64,000 bases of DNA from Streptomyces sp. ISL-100 (GCF_018614615.1 NZ_JAGGOK010000041.1:1-64000); one strand, 5' to 3'. Counted from the first letter of the stretch, positions 50,425-60,174 are shown. The notes: generated by a model not told the origin, from the letters alone. Program-made: numbers and translations.

Positions 50425-51296
50425 ACCCGGTGAACCCGGTGAGCGTGAGCCAGGTGGGCCCGGCGAACGCCTGGGCCGTGGACGCGGGGTGCGCTCCGGA
50501 CTGCGCCGCCGATGCGGCCCCGCGCGTGCCGATGGCGGAAGCGGTACGCCGCTGCGCCGCCCTCGCGTGCGCGCTTGCCCGTGGCGTGTCCAGGGGCGAC
50601 CGGCTCGCCGAACCCGAGGCGCTGCGCGGTCAGGCCAGGAGCATCCTCGGGGCCCTCGGCATACGGCTGGTGGCCGGCCCCGAACCGCTCACCGTGCCCG
50701 GCGGAAGGGGAGGACCCGGCACCCTGATCGTGGCCAACCACATCTCCTGGCTCGACGTCGTCGCCGTACTCGCCGTGGAGCCCGTGACCCTCCTTGCCAA
50801 GCGGGAGATCGGCCAGTGGCCGGTCGTCGGCACCCTCGCGCGGCGGGTCGGCACCCGATTCATCGACCGCGAGGAGCTGCGCGAACTTCCCCGTGCCGTG
50901 GCCGACTTGGCGTCGGTGCTGAGATCCGGGCGGTCCGTACTGGTCTTCCCCCAGGCCACCACCTGGTGCTCCGCGCCGGGCGGCAGGTTCCGGCGGGCGA
51001 CCTTCCAGGCGGCGCTCGACGCGGGCGCGCCCGTCCGGCCGGTGACGATCTCGTACGAGCAGTCGGGCGCCCCCAGCACAGTGGCCGCGTTCCTCGGCGA
51101 CGAGGACTTCGTGACCTCGCTGCGCCGGGTGGCGGGCGCGTCGGTCCTGACCGTACGCGTCACCGCGCACGCACCGCTGCCCCTCACCGACCGGCGGTCG
51201 ATGGCGGCCGAAGCGCTGGCCGCCGTCGGCGGTGCGCAACCCGAGCCGGGTTCGGCTGCCCTACGTCCCTTGTTGCCCTACGACGCCGCGAGCTGA
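50421..51296 (+). CDS. olsA: OlsA-like lysophospholipid/lyso-ornithine-lipid O-acyltransferase
   Basis: A 291-residue PlsC-fold acyltransferase. The catalytic HX4D is NHISWLD (H107, D112). The acceptor-binding motif normally FPEGT reads FPQAT (residues 176-180), so the conserved Glu and Gly are replaced. A long N-terminal segment (about 90 residues) precedes the fold. GTG at 50421 overlaps the olsB stop (GTGA), and a GTGAACCCG direct repeat offers further in-frame GTG starts at 50430 and 50439. It should O-acylate lyso-ornithine lipid to ornithine lipid. Its 3' end overlaps the convergent TetR gene by 19 bp. Confidence 0.82.
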   Translation: MNPVNPVSVSQVGPANAWAVDAGCAPDCAADAAPRVPMAEAVRRCAALACALARGVSRGDRLAEPEALRGQARSILGALGIRLVAGPEPLTVPGGRGGPGTLIVANHISWLDVVAVLAVEPVTLLAKREIGQWPVVGTLARRVGTRFIDREELRELPRAVADLASVLRSGRSVLVFPQATTWCSAPGGRFRRATFQAALDAGAPVRPVTISYEQSGAPSTVAAFLGDEDFVTSLRRVAGASVLTVRVTAHAPLPLTDRRSMAAEALAAVGGAQPEPGSAALRPLLPYDAAS

Positions 51297-51913
51297 GCGG
51301 CGAGGCCGTCGAGGATGAGGCGCAGGCCCAGTTCGAAGCCGCGGTCGTCGAGGGAGGCGAGGCCCCCGGGGCGGGCGTCCGACGACTCCAGGGAGTCGGC
51401 CAGGGCGGGGTAGTCGGGGCGGTAGCCCGACGGGGTGCGGGTGAATCCGGCGGCGAAGGTTTCGAGGGCGGAGCCGAGGACGAGGTAGTCGAAGGCGGCG
51501 GCGGTCTCGGCAGCCCGGTCCGGGGTGCAGCCCGCGCGGATGAGGGTGGCCAGCAGGGCGTCGTAACCCCGCAGGGCCTTGTCGGCCTCGACCCGGCGGC
51601 GGGCCACCAGGGCGATCACGTTCGGGTAGCGCAGGTACACCCGGCGGTACCCGCGGGCGTACTCGGCGAGGCCGTCGCGCCACTGCGGGTCCTGGAGCGG
51701 GCGGAGATCGATCTCCTCGTTGATGAGTTCCGAGGCCGCGTCCAGCAGGTCGTCCTTGGAGGCGACGTGGTGGTACAGCGAGGCCCCGCGGACCCCGAGA
51801 CGCTCGGCGAGCGACCGCATTTTGAGGGCCTGAGGGCCTTCCTCTTCGATCAGTTCCAGCGCGGCGCGCGCGATCATCGCGCGGCTCAGCAGCGGCTGAC
51901 TCGGTCGGGCCAT
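51278..51913 (-). CDS. TetR family transcriptional regulator
   Basis: A 211-residue TetR-type repressor. The N-terminal helix-turn-helix (RAMIARAALELIEEEG, LKMRSLAERLGVRGASLYHHVASKDDLLDAA) is followed by a TetR_C-like ligand domain. ATG at 51913 has GGGGGAG 8 nt upstream. It is divergent from an APC permease across a near-perfect 23-bp dyad at 52004-52026, so it probably represses that permease and itself. Its last 19 bp overlap the OlsA-like gene tail to tail. Confidence 0.92.
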   Translation of the reverse strand: MARPSQPLLSRAMIARAALELIEEEGPQALKMRSLAERLGVRGASLYHHVASKDDLLDAASELINEEIDLRPLQDPQWRDGLAEYARGYRRVYLRYPNVIALVARRRVEADKALRGYDALLATLIRAGCTPDRAAETAAAFDYLVLGSALETFAAGFTRTPSGYRPDYPALADSLESSDARPGGLASLDDRGFELGLRLILDGLAAQLAAS

Positions 51914-52003
51914 GGTCGCGGCTCCCCCTCTTTCGCCGGTCAGGTTACTCGGCGGCAGGGGCTTCACAAGCGGCCGGGGGCGCGTTACGGTCCCCGCAGC
52001 CCG

Positions 52004-52026
52004 TAAACCTAACAAGGTTAGATTTA
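52004..52026. promoter_or_regulatory. TetR operator candidate between tetR and the APC permease
   Basis: TAAACCTAAC and GTTAGATTTA form a 10-bp inverted repeat with one mismatch around AAG. It lies 91 bp from the tetR start and 63 bp from the permease start. The sequence is A/T-rich, unlike its surroundings. Confidence 0.6.
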
Positions 52027-52088
52027 GGTCGGCAGTGCGATGCCGGCCGACCGCTTCCCTCGCCACCCTCAGCCCTCCGAGGTGCACC

Positions 52089-53627
52089 GTGCCAGAACCC
52101 CAAGCCATCCAAGCCACCCAAGCCGTCCACGACACAGACGCCGCCCGCCTCGGCGACCTGGGATATAAGCAGGAGCTGCGACGCAGCCTCGGCATCCTGG
52201 GGAACATCTCCATGGGCTTCGCCGTGGTCTCGCCGGTGGTCGCGCTGTACGCGGTGGCCATGGTCGGCACGATGATCGCCGGGCCCGCCTGGGTATGGGC
52301 GCTGCCGGTCGTCCTGCTCGGCCAGTGCCTGGTCGTCAACGTCTACTCCGAACTGGCGTCCCAGTGGCCGCTGACCGGCGGCCCGTACCAATGGGGGCGA
52401 CGCCTTCTCGGTCCGACCTTCGGGTGGATGAGCGGCTGGGTGTGGCAGTTCGCGGTGATGTTCGGCAACACCACGGTGGCCTACCTGGCCGCGCCCTGGG
52501 TCTTCGCCCTCGTCGGCGTCACGCCCACGCCGGGGACGATGGTCGCGGTGGCCGCCGGCATCCTCCTCGGCTGCATGCTGGTCAACGCGTTCGGCATCAG
52601 GATCCTCAGCTGGTTCGTTTCGCTCGGCATCGCCGCCGAGGCGGTGGCGTCGGTACTGGTCGGCTTCGCCCTGCTGCTGTTCTTCCGTGAGCACGGTTTC
52701 GCGATGTTCACCGAGACGCTGGGGGCCGAGCAGCTGTCCGGCGGCTCCACCGCGATGGCGTTCCTCGCCGTCCTCGCCGTCGCCGGCTGGGGCTTCATCG
52801 GCTTCGACGCCTGCGTCTCGACGGCCGAGGAGACCAAGGACGCCGGCCGCCAGGTGCCGCGCGCCATGTGGTGGGCGCTGCTCAGCGTCGGCGTCGTCGT
52901 GATCCTCAACGCCATGGCGGTCGCCCTGGCCCATCCCGACCCGGCGGCCGTGGTGGCGGGGGAGGACCTGGACCCCGTAACGACCGCCGTGATCTGGTCG
53001 TTCGGCTCCTGGTCCGACAAGCCGTTCGTGCTCGTCGTACTGATCGGGTTCCTCGCCTGCGCCATGGCGTCCCAGGGCGGAGCCGCCCGCGGCGTGTACT
53101 CGCTGGCGCGCGACGGCGTCTTCCCCCTCTCCCGGTACGTACGGAAGGTCAACCGGCGGCAGGCGCCGATCGGCGGGCTGATCGCCTCCACCGCGGTCAG
53201 CTGCTCAGGCCTGTTGCTCGGTCTGAACGCCACCGCGATCGGCAGCCTGATCGCCTTCGGTACGGCGGCCACCTTCCTGCCGTTCTTCCTGGTCTCGCTG
53301 GCCGCGCTCGTCGCCCGCCTGCGCGGCACCTGGGTGCCCTCCGGTCACATACGCCAGGGACGCAAGGGCACGTTCCTCAACGTGCTGGCGGTGCTGTGGA
53401 CGGCCTTCGAGGTCGCGAACGTCTGCTGGCCCCGCGCCGTCCTCGCCCCGCCCGGCGCCCCCTGGTACCAGGTCTGGGCCGGACTGCTGGGCACCGGCGT
53501 CGTGATCACCGCCGGTCTCCTCTACCTGCTCGCCAAGCGCCCGCAGGACAAGCTCCGCGCCGCCGAACGGACCTCGGCGGATGTGAGCGCGGAGCAGCCG
53601 GCCGAGCTCGCGGCCGAACCTTCCTGA
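52089..53627 (+). CDS. APC family amino acid/amine permease
   Basis: A 512-residue membrane protein with about 12 hydrophobic segments, of the amino acid-polyamine-organocation family (AmAT/GABA-permease-like). Characteristic segments are LGILGNISMGFAVVSPVVALY and GGPYQWGRRLLGPTFGWMSGWVWQF, then FIGFDACVSTAEETKDAGRQVPRAM in helix 6. It imports an amino acid, GABA or polyamine; the ligand is unknown. GTG at 52089 has GAGG 6 nt upstream. The divergent TetR gene and dyad suggest substrate-induced expression. A DUF574 methyltransferase follows about 180 bp later but is not clearly in the same transcript. Confidence 0.9.
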   Translation: MPEPQAIQATQAVHDTDAARLGDLGYKQELRRSLGILGNISMGFAVVSPVVALYAVAMVGTMIAGPAWVWALPVVLLGQCLVVNVYSELASQWPLTGGPYQWGRRLLGPTFGWMSGWVWQFAVMFGNTTVAYLAAPWVFALVGVTPTPGTMVAVAAGILLGCMLVNAFGIRILSWFVSLGIAAEAVASVLVGFALLLFFREHGFAMFTETLGAEQLSGGSTAMAFLAVLAVAGWGFIGFDACVSTAEETKDAGRQVPRAMWWALLSVGVVVILNAMAVALAHPDPAAVVAGEDLDPVTTAVIWSFGSWSDKPFVLVVLIGFLACAMASQGGAARGVYSLARDGVFPLSRYVRKVNRRQAPIGGLIASTAVSCSGLLLGLNATAIGSLIAFGTAATFLPFFLVSLAALVARLRGTWVPSGHIRQGRKGTFLNVLAVLWTAFEVANVCWPRAVLAPPGAPWYQVWAGLLGTGVVITAGLLYLLAKRPQDKLRAAERTSADVSAEQPAELAAEPS

Positions 53628-53805
53628 TCTCGCTCAAGCCAACAAGGAGTCGCCGCCCCGGCGCGCACGCCGGCCTTCGGCGGCGGGATCCACTGCGTAA
53701 CCCTGCACGTTCCCCACGCGTAGAGCCTGCCGCCCCTGGGGCTTAACTCACGTATGTAGGCTGCCGGTTGACCTTGAACCGAGCGTGACTCCAAGAGGGG
53801 GAGCC

Positions 53806-54606
53806 GTGGCCGAACAGCCCCGCGACAGGATCAACACCGCGCAGCCTCATACGGCACGGATCTGGAACTACTGGCTGGGCGGCAAGGACAACTACCCGGT
53901 CGATCAGGAGGCCGGTGACCAGATCCGCAAACTGCACCCGGGCATCGGCGACTACGCCCAGGCGGACCGGCTGTTCCTCGGTCGGGCGGTGCGGCATCTG
54001 GTCGCCGACTGCGGGATCCGGCAGTTCCTCGACATCGGCACCGGTCTGCCGACGGCCGACAACACCCACGAGGTGGCCCAGCGGCTGGCACCGGAATCCC
54101 GCGTCGTCTACGTCGACAACGACCCGCTGGTGCTCGTCCACGCGCGTGCCCTGCTCACCAGTACACCCGAGGGGAGGACCGACTACCTCGACGAGGACCT
54201 GCGCAACGTCGACCGGATCCTGGAACACGCGGCGAAGACGCTGGATCTCAGTCAGCCGGTCGCGCTCGTGCTGCTCGGCGTGGTCATCTTCCTGGAGGAC
54301 GACGCTCAGGCGTACGGCATCGTCGGCCGCCTGATGGACGCGCTGCCGTCCGGTAGCCACCTGGTCCTCTCGCACACCATCACGGATCCGGCGATGCCCG
54401 ATGTGGACGCGGCAGTGGCGTTCTGGAACGAGCACGGCACCCCGAAGCTCACCCAGCGCACTCCTGACCAGGTCACCCGATTCTTCGACGGCCTGGAGCT
54501 CCTGGACCCCGGTGTGGTGTCGTGCAGCCGCTGGCGTCCTGAGGCGGATGCCAACGGCGTACCGGCCGAGGTGGCCATGTTCAGCGGCGTCGCCCGCAAG
54601 CCCTGA
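53806..54606 (+). CDS. SAM-dependent methyltransferase, DUF574 (PF04672)
   Basis: A 266-residue actinobacteria-specific methyltransferase. It has the family start TARIWNYWLGGKDNYPVD, the SAM-binding loop DIGTGLPTADNTHEVAQ and acidic strand VVYVDNDPLVL, and the C-terminal ELLDPGVVSCSRWRP. Genes of this family are abundant in streptomycetes, often next to anti-sigma/ATPase systems, and their substrates are unknown. GTG at 53806 lies just after GAGGGGGAG. A bidirectional terminator follows. Confidence 0.9.
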   Translation: MAEQPRDRINTAQPHTARIWNYWLGGKDNYPVDQEAGDQIRKLHPGIGDYAQADRLFLGRAVRHLVADCGIRQFLDIGTGLPTADNTHEVAQRLAPESRVVYVDNDPLVLVHARALLTSTPEGRTDYLDEDLRNVDRILEHAAKTLDLSQPVALVLLGVVIFLEDDAQAYGIVGRLMDALPSGSHLVLSHTITDPAMPDVDAAVAFWNEHGTPKLTQRTPDQVTRFFDGLELLDPGVVSCSRWRPEADANGVPAEVAMFSGVARKP

Positions 54607-54627
54607 GCAGCAGGGCACGGCTCGGCC

Positions 54628-54663
54628 CTGACCAGCGCTGAAAGACACCAAGGCGCTGGTCAG
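54628..54663. terminator. bidirectional terminator between DUF574 and sdaA
   Basis: An 11-bp perfect stem (CTGACCAGCGC with GCGCTGGTCAG) and a 14-nt loop, between the convergent stops at 54606 and 54679. Confidence 0.7.
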
Positions 54664-54678
54664 AGCCTACCCGGATGC

Positions 54679-56046
<1,368 letters not shown>

Positions 56047-56124
56047 GGGGTAACTCCTAAGTGGTGGGGAAGACGCCGTTGTCTGCCGGGGTGGTGCAGA
56101 TGATCAAGGCGGGGTGACACGGTG

Positions 56125-56164
56125 CGGGGCACCGCACTCACTGTTCAGTGTGCGCGGTGCCCCG
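56125..56164 (-). terminator. terminator after glyA
   Basis: An 11-bp outer stem (CGGGGCACCGC at 56125-56135 with 56154-56164) plus an imperfect inner stem around GTTC, 24 bp beyond the glyA stop on the minus strand. Confidence 0.65.
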
Positions 56165-56188
56165 ATATTCAGTCTGTGTCGTACGTAA

Positions 56189-57451
56189 CTACTTCAGACC
56201 AGGGTAAAGCGGGTGCTTGCCGGCCAGGGCCGTGACGCGGGCGGCCAGGGCGTCGGCGTCGTACGACGGCTTCAGCGCCTCGGCGATGATGTCCGCGACC
56301 TCGGCGAAGTCCTCGGTCTGGAAACCGCGGGTGGCCAGGGCCGGCGTACCGATCCGCAGACCCGAGGTGACCATCGGGGGCCGGGGGTCGTTCGGGATGG
56401 CGTTGCGGTTGACCGTGATGCCGAGCCCGTGGAGACGGTCCTCGGCCTGCTGGCCGTCGAGCTCGGAGTTCCGCAGGTCGACGAGGACCAGGTGGACGTC
56501 CGTGCCGCCGGTGAGGACGGACACGCCGTGCTCGGTGACGTCGGCCTGCACCAGGCGCTCGGCCAGGATGCGGGCGCCGTCCAGGGTGCGCTGCTGGCGC
56601 TCCTTGAACTCCTCGGAGGCTGCCACCTTGAAGGAGACGGCCTTCGCGGCGATGACGTGCTCCAGCGGCCCGCCCTGCTGACCGGGGAAGACCGCGGAGT
56701 TGATCTTCTTGGCGAGCTCCTGAGTCGACAGGATCACTCCGCCGCGCGGGCCGCCGAGGGTCTTGTGCGTGGTCGTGGTGACGACGTGGGCGTGCGGCAC
56801 CGGGTTGGGGTGCAGGCCCGCGGCGACCAGACCGGCGAAGTGCGCCATGTCGACCATGAGGTACGCGCCGACCTCGTCCGCGATGCGGCGGAAGGCGGCG
56901 AAGTCCAGCTGACGCGGGTACGCGGACCAGCCGGCCACGATCAGCTTCGGCTTGGACTCCTTGGCGAGGCGCTCGACCTCGGCCATGTCGACCTCGCCGG
57001 TGGCGTCGTCCACGTGGTACGCGACCACGTTGTAGAGCTTGCCGGAGAAGTTGATCTTCATGCCGTGGGTCAGGTGACCGCCGTGGGCCAGGTTCAGACC
57101 CATGATCGTGTCGCCGGGCTTCAGCAGCGCGAACATCGCGGCCGCGTTGGCCTGGGCGCCCGAGTGCGGCTGTACGTTCGCGTGCTCGGCGCCGAAGAGC
57201 GCCTTGATGCGGTCGATCGCGATCTGCTCGACCACGTCGACGTGCTCACAGCCGCCGTAGTAGCGGCGGCCCGGGTAGCCCTCGGCGTACTTGTTGGTGA
57301 GTACGGAGCCCTGGGCCTCCATGACGGCGACCGGAGCGAAGTTCTCCGAGGCGATCATTTCGAGGGTGGACTGCTGGCGGAGCAGCTCGGCGTCGACGGC
57401 GGCGGCGACGTCCGGGTCGAGCTCGTGCAGGGGAGTGTTGAGAAGCGTCAT
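56189..57451 (-). CDS. glyA: serine hydroxymethyltransferase
   Basis: A 420-residue PLP enzyme that interconverts serine and glycine with tetrahydrofolate. Signatures are LEMIASENFAPVAVMEAQGS, NVQPHSGAQAN, the PLP lysine loop VVTTTTHKTLGGPRGG and FPGQQGGPLEH. ATG at 57451 follows GGGACC and is preferred; GTG at 57454 is adjacent. It lies about 20 bp after gcvH in the gcvT-gcvH-glyA operon, so it uses the methylene-tetrahydrofolate made by the glycine cleavage system to form serine. Confidence 0.96.
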   Translation of the reverse strand: MTLLNTPLHELDPDVAAAVDAELLRQQSTLEMIASENFAPVAVMEAQGSVLTNKYAEGYPGRRYYGGCEHVDVVEQIAIDRIKALFGAEHANVQPHSGAQANAAAMFALLKPGDTIMGLNLAHGGHLTHGMKINFSGKLYNVVAYHVDDATGEVDMAEVERLAKESKPKLIVAGWSAYPRQLDFAAFRRIADEVGAYLMVDMAHFAGLVAAGLHPNPVPHAHVVTTTTHKTLGGPRGGVILSTQELAKKINSAVFPGQQGGPLEHVIAAKAVSFKVAASEEFKERQQRTLDGARILAERLVQADVTEHGVSVLTGGTDVHLVLVDLRNSELDGQQAEDRLHGLGITVNRNAIPNDPRPPMVTSGLRIGTPALATRGFQTEDFAEVADIIAEALKPSYDADALAARVTALAGKHPLYPGLK

Positions 57452-57471
57452 CACGGTCCCGTTCGAGGGTT

Positions 57472-57852
57472 TCAGTTGCCGGAGGAGAGGGCGTCGTACT
57501 CGGCGGCGGAGAGCAGGTCGGGCTGCTCCTCGGAGACACGCACCTTGAAGAGCCAGCCGCCCTCGAACGGGGCGGAGTTCACCAGCGACGGGTCGTCCAC
57601 GACGTCCTGGTTGGACTCGACGACCTCACCGGTCACGGGGGAGTACAGGTCGCTGACCGACTTGGTGGACTCCAGTTCGCCGCAGGTCTCGCCCGCGGTC
57701 ACCGTGTCGCCGACGGCGGGGAGGTCGGCGTAGACGACGTCACCGAGCGCGTTGGCCGCGAACTCCGTGATGCCGACCGTCGCGACGCCGTCCTCGGCGG
57801 TCGACAGCCACTCGTGCTCCTTGCTGTAACGCAGCTGCTGGGGGTTGCTCAT
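57472..57852 (-). CDS. gcvH: glycine cleavage system H protein
   Basis: A 126-residue lipoyl-carrier protein that shuttles the aminomethyl group between GcvP and GcvT. The start YSKEHEWL, the barrel segment GITEFAANALGDVVYADLP and the lipoylation site ELESTKSVSDLYSP are standard. ATG at 57852 has GGAGA about 9 nt upstream. It lies between gcvT and glyA. No gcvP is in the window; in streptomycetes gcvP is usually located elsewhere. Confidence 0.96.
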   Translation of the reverse strand: MSNPQQLRYSKEHEWLSTAEDGVATVGITEFAANALGDVVYADLPAVGDTVTAGETCGELESTKSVSDLYSPVTGEVVESNQDVVDDPSLVNSAPFEGGWLFKVRVSEEQPDLLSAAEYDALSSGN

Positions 57853-57910
57853 GAGCTGAATTCTCCTGTACGCGGGGGAGTGCTGGTGAACGGGGAGGTT
57901 GTGCGGGGGG

Positions 57911-59026
57911 TCACTTCTGGCGCTTGTAGAACGGCAGCGCGACGACCTCGTACGGCTCATGCGTACCGCGAATGTCGACGCCGACACCGGAGGTGCCGGG
58001 TGCCGCGTGCGCGGCGTCGACGTACGCCATGGCGATCGGCTTGCCCAGCGTCGGGGACGGGGCGCCGGAGGTGACCTCGCCGATGACCTTGCCGTCGGCG
58101 ACTACGGGGAAACCGGCGCGCGGGACACGGCGGCCCTCGGCGATCAGGCCGACCAGCTTGCGCGGCGGGGCGGTCTCGGCGCGCTCGGCGGCGGCTTCGA
58201 GGGCGGCGCGGCCGACGAAGTCGCCCTCCTTCTCGAACTTCACGACCCGGTCGAGGCCCGCGTCGAAGGGGGTGAGCCCGGTGGTCAGCTCGTGCCCGTA
58301 CAGCGGCATGCCGGCTTCCAGGCGCAGGGTGTCGCGGCAGGAGAGGCCGGCGGGGACGAGGCCGACGTCCTTGCCCGCTTCCGTGAGCGCCTGCCACAGC
58401 TTCTCGGCGTCGGCGGGGGCGACGAACAGCTCGAAGCCGTCCTCGCCGGTGTAGCCGGTCCGGGCGATGAGCGCCGGGACGCCGGCGACGGTGCCGGGAA
58501 GACCGGCGTAGTACTTCAGCCCATCGAGGTCGGCGTCGGTGACGGACTTCAGGATGCCGGGGGACTCGGGGCCCTGGACGGCGATCAGGGCGTACGCGTC
58601 ACGGTCGTCCCGTACGACGGCGTCGAAGGCGGCGGCGCGCTCGGTGATGGCGTCGAGGACGATCTGGGCGTTGCCCGCGTTGGCGACGACCATGTATACG
58701 GTCTCGCCGAGGCGGTAGACGATCAGGTCGTCGACGATCCCGCCGTCTTCCTGGCAGATCATCGTGTAGCGGGCGCGGCCGAGGCCGATCGTGCCGATGT
58801 TGCCGACGAGGGCGTAATTGAGGGCGTCCACGGCCTGGGGACCGGTGACGGTGATCTCGCCCATGTGGGAGAGGTCGAAGAGACCGGCGCGGGTGCGAAC
58901 GGCGTTGTGCTCGTCGCGCTCGCTGGCGTACCGCAGCGGCATGTCCCAGCCCGCGAAGTCGGTCATGGTGGCGCCCAGCGAACGATGCAGCGCGTCGAGG
59001 GCGGTGTGACGGGGGACATTGCTCAT
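57911..59026 (-). CDS. gcvT: glycine cleavage system T protein (aminomethyltransferase)
   Basis: A 371-residue enzyme that passes the one-carbon unit from aminomethyl-GcvH to tetrahydrofolate, releasing ammonia. It shows MTDFAGWDMPLRYASERDEH, LFDLSHMGEITVTG, RTGYTGEDGFELF and the C-terminal FVGRAALE. ATG at 59026 has GGGAG 8 nt upstream. It is the first gene behind the tandem glycine riboswitch, so expression should rise with glycine. Confidence 0.96.
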   Translation of the reverse strand: MSNVPRHTALDALHRSLGATMTDFAGWDMPLRYASERDEHNAVRTRAGLFDLSHMGEITVTGPQAVDALNYALVGNIGTIGLGRARYTMICQEDGGIVDDLIVYRLGETVYMVVANAGNAQIVLDAITERAAAFDAVVRDDRDAYALIAVQGPESPGILKSVTDADLDGLKYYAGLPGTVAGVPALIARTGYTGEDGFELFVAPADAEKLWQALTEAGKDVGLVPAGLSCRDTLRLEAGMPLYGHELTTGLTPFDAGLDRVVKFEKEGDFVGRAALEAAAERAETAPPRKLVGLIAEGRRVPRAGFPVVADGKVIGEVTSGAPSPTLGKPIAMAYVDAAHAAPGTSGVGVDIRGTHEPYEVVALPFYKRQK

Positions 59027-59040
59027 GTGCGGGGCTCCCA

Positions 59041-59270
59041 GGGCATGACAGGCGAGGACAATCCTCCCCATCTGTCATCGGAACCTGAGAGGTTCACCGA
59101 GAGAGTGGCGGTTGGCTGTCTCGGCTTGCACCTTGGGTGGAGCCGCGACGAAGCGGCCCGCTTTTCAGATCTGCCTCGCCCGCGCGGTACGGGGCCTGAG
59201 AGATTCAAGGGAGGAACTTGCTCCTTCGGCGTCCTGGGCACACAGTGCTTCGGACTCTCCCGCGCGGATT
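59041..59270 (-). ncRNA. tandem glycine riboswitch upstream of gcvT
   Basis: On the minus strand two consecutive glycine aptamers can be read. The first contains CGGGAGAGTC, GCCGAAGGAGCAAG (59217-59230) and AATCTCTCAGGCC (59193-59205). The second contains GGTGAACCTCTCAGG and GATGACAGATGGGGAG (59064-59079). These are the conserved core elements of the family. The leader ends about 15 nt before the gcvT start, so control may act on translation or on an early terminator; I see no strong terminator after aptamer 2, which favours translation. Boundaries are approximate. Confidence 0.88.
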
Positions 59271-59399
59271 CAAGCGGCCGGTATGCAGTTGGCGGGCACA
59301 TCATTGCACGGAAATGGACTTGTGGCGCATTGCCTTTTCTTTACACTTCTTGGGCAAGGGTGGGGGGAAGGGTGGGGGACACCCGACAGGGGGAAGACG

Positions 59400-60107
59400 A
59401 TGACGTTGCAGCAGTCCGGTGCGTACGCGACGACGGCCGCGGTGTCCGCACAGCACGGCGTGCAGGCGCGGGAGGCCGCGCGGCGGCCCGTGCCCACGGT
59501 GCGTGATCTGCGCGAGCGCGCGGGGCGCAGTCCGCGGGCGCTCGCGTTCGGGGCCGGCGACACAGTGGTCGTCTCCGGCCTGCCCGGCAGCGGCAAGAGC
59601 ACCCTTATCCGGCGGACGGCCACGGCGGGGGCGACGCACCGCATCGACTCGCAGGACGTGCGGGAGCGCTGGGAGGCGCGGATGCCGCGTCAGCTTCCGT
59701 ACGCGCTGTACCGGCCGCTGGTGCGGGCGGCGCACTATGCCGGCTTGCGGCGCGCCCTGCGCTCGGGCGGGAGCGTCGTGGTCCACGACTGCGGCACACA
59801 GGCCTGGGTGCGGCGCTGGCTTGCGCGCGATGCCCGGCGCCGGGGAGTCGCGCTGCATCTGGTGCTGCTGGACGTTACGGCGGATGTCGCGCGGGCCGGC
59901 CAGGAGGAGCGCGGCCGCGGTGTCTCGGGGTACGCGTTCGCCCGGCACCGGCGGGCGGTAGGGCGGCTCGTGCGGGATGCGGAGGCGGGGCGGTTGCCGG
60001 TGGGGTGTGCGTCGGCGGTGCTGCTGGACCGGGATGCGGCGGGGGCGCTGGCTGTGATCGACTTCCCCGGGCCGGCGGCCCCACCATCCAGCCCCTCCGG
60101 CGTTTGA
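59400..60107 (+). CDS. P-loop ATP-binding kinase-like protein
   Basis: A 235-residue protein with Walker A GLPGSGKSTLIRR at about residue 60, a following HRIDSQDVRERWE acidic strand, and a basic C-terminal half with conserved-looking FARHRRAVGRL. It resembles small AAA_33-type kinases (zeta-toxin/polynucleotide-kinase-like). The substrate is unknown, and no antitoxin is adjacent. ATG at 59400 follows GGGGGAAG. The last ten or so codons (PPSSPSGV and stop) lie inside a copy of the dispersed intergenic repeat, so the C-terminus may be an added tail. It is divergent from the glycine riboswitch. Confidence 0.75.
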   Translation: MTLQQSGAYATTAAVSAQHGVQAREAARRPVPTVRDLRERAGRSPRALAFGAGDTVVVSGLPGSGKSTLIRRTATAGATHRIDSQDVRERWEARMPRQLPYALYRPLVRAAHYAGLRRALRSGGSVVVHDCGTQAWVRRWLARDARRRGVALHLVLLDVTADVARAGQEERGRGVSGYAFARHRRAVGRLVRDAEAGRLPVGCASAVLLDRDAAGALAVIDFPGPAAPPSSPSGV

Positions 60108-60141
60108 GGAGCGGGCTCCGGGGCGGAGCCCCTGTTCGGGG
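60088..60141 (+). repeat. dispersed intergenic repeat overlapping a CDS end
   Basis: GCCCCTCCGGCGTTTGAGG (60091-60109) followed by AGCGGGCTCCGGGGCGG (60109-60125). This matches the units at 6.4 and 16.0 kb. The TGA inside the motif is the stop codon of the P-loop gene. The inverted GGGGCTC/GAGCCCC-like parts can form a hairpin that may end transcription. Confidence 0.6.
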
Positions 60142-60174
60142 AACAGCCCCGTAGGGCGTCCCCGCGCGCCGCGT

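Noticed and set aside
59400..60107. Zeta-toxin / toxin-antitoxin interpretation of the P-loop protein
   Set aside because: There is a Walker A, but no adjacent small antitoxin gene and no epsilon-like partner; kept as a generic P-loop kinase.
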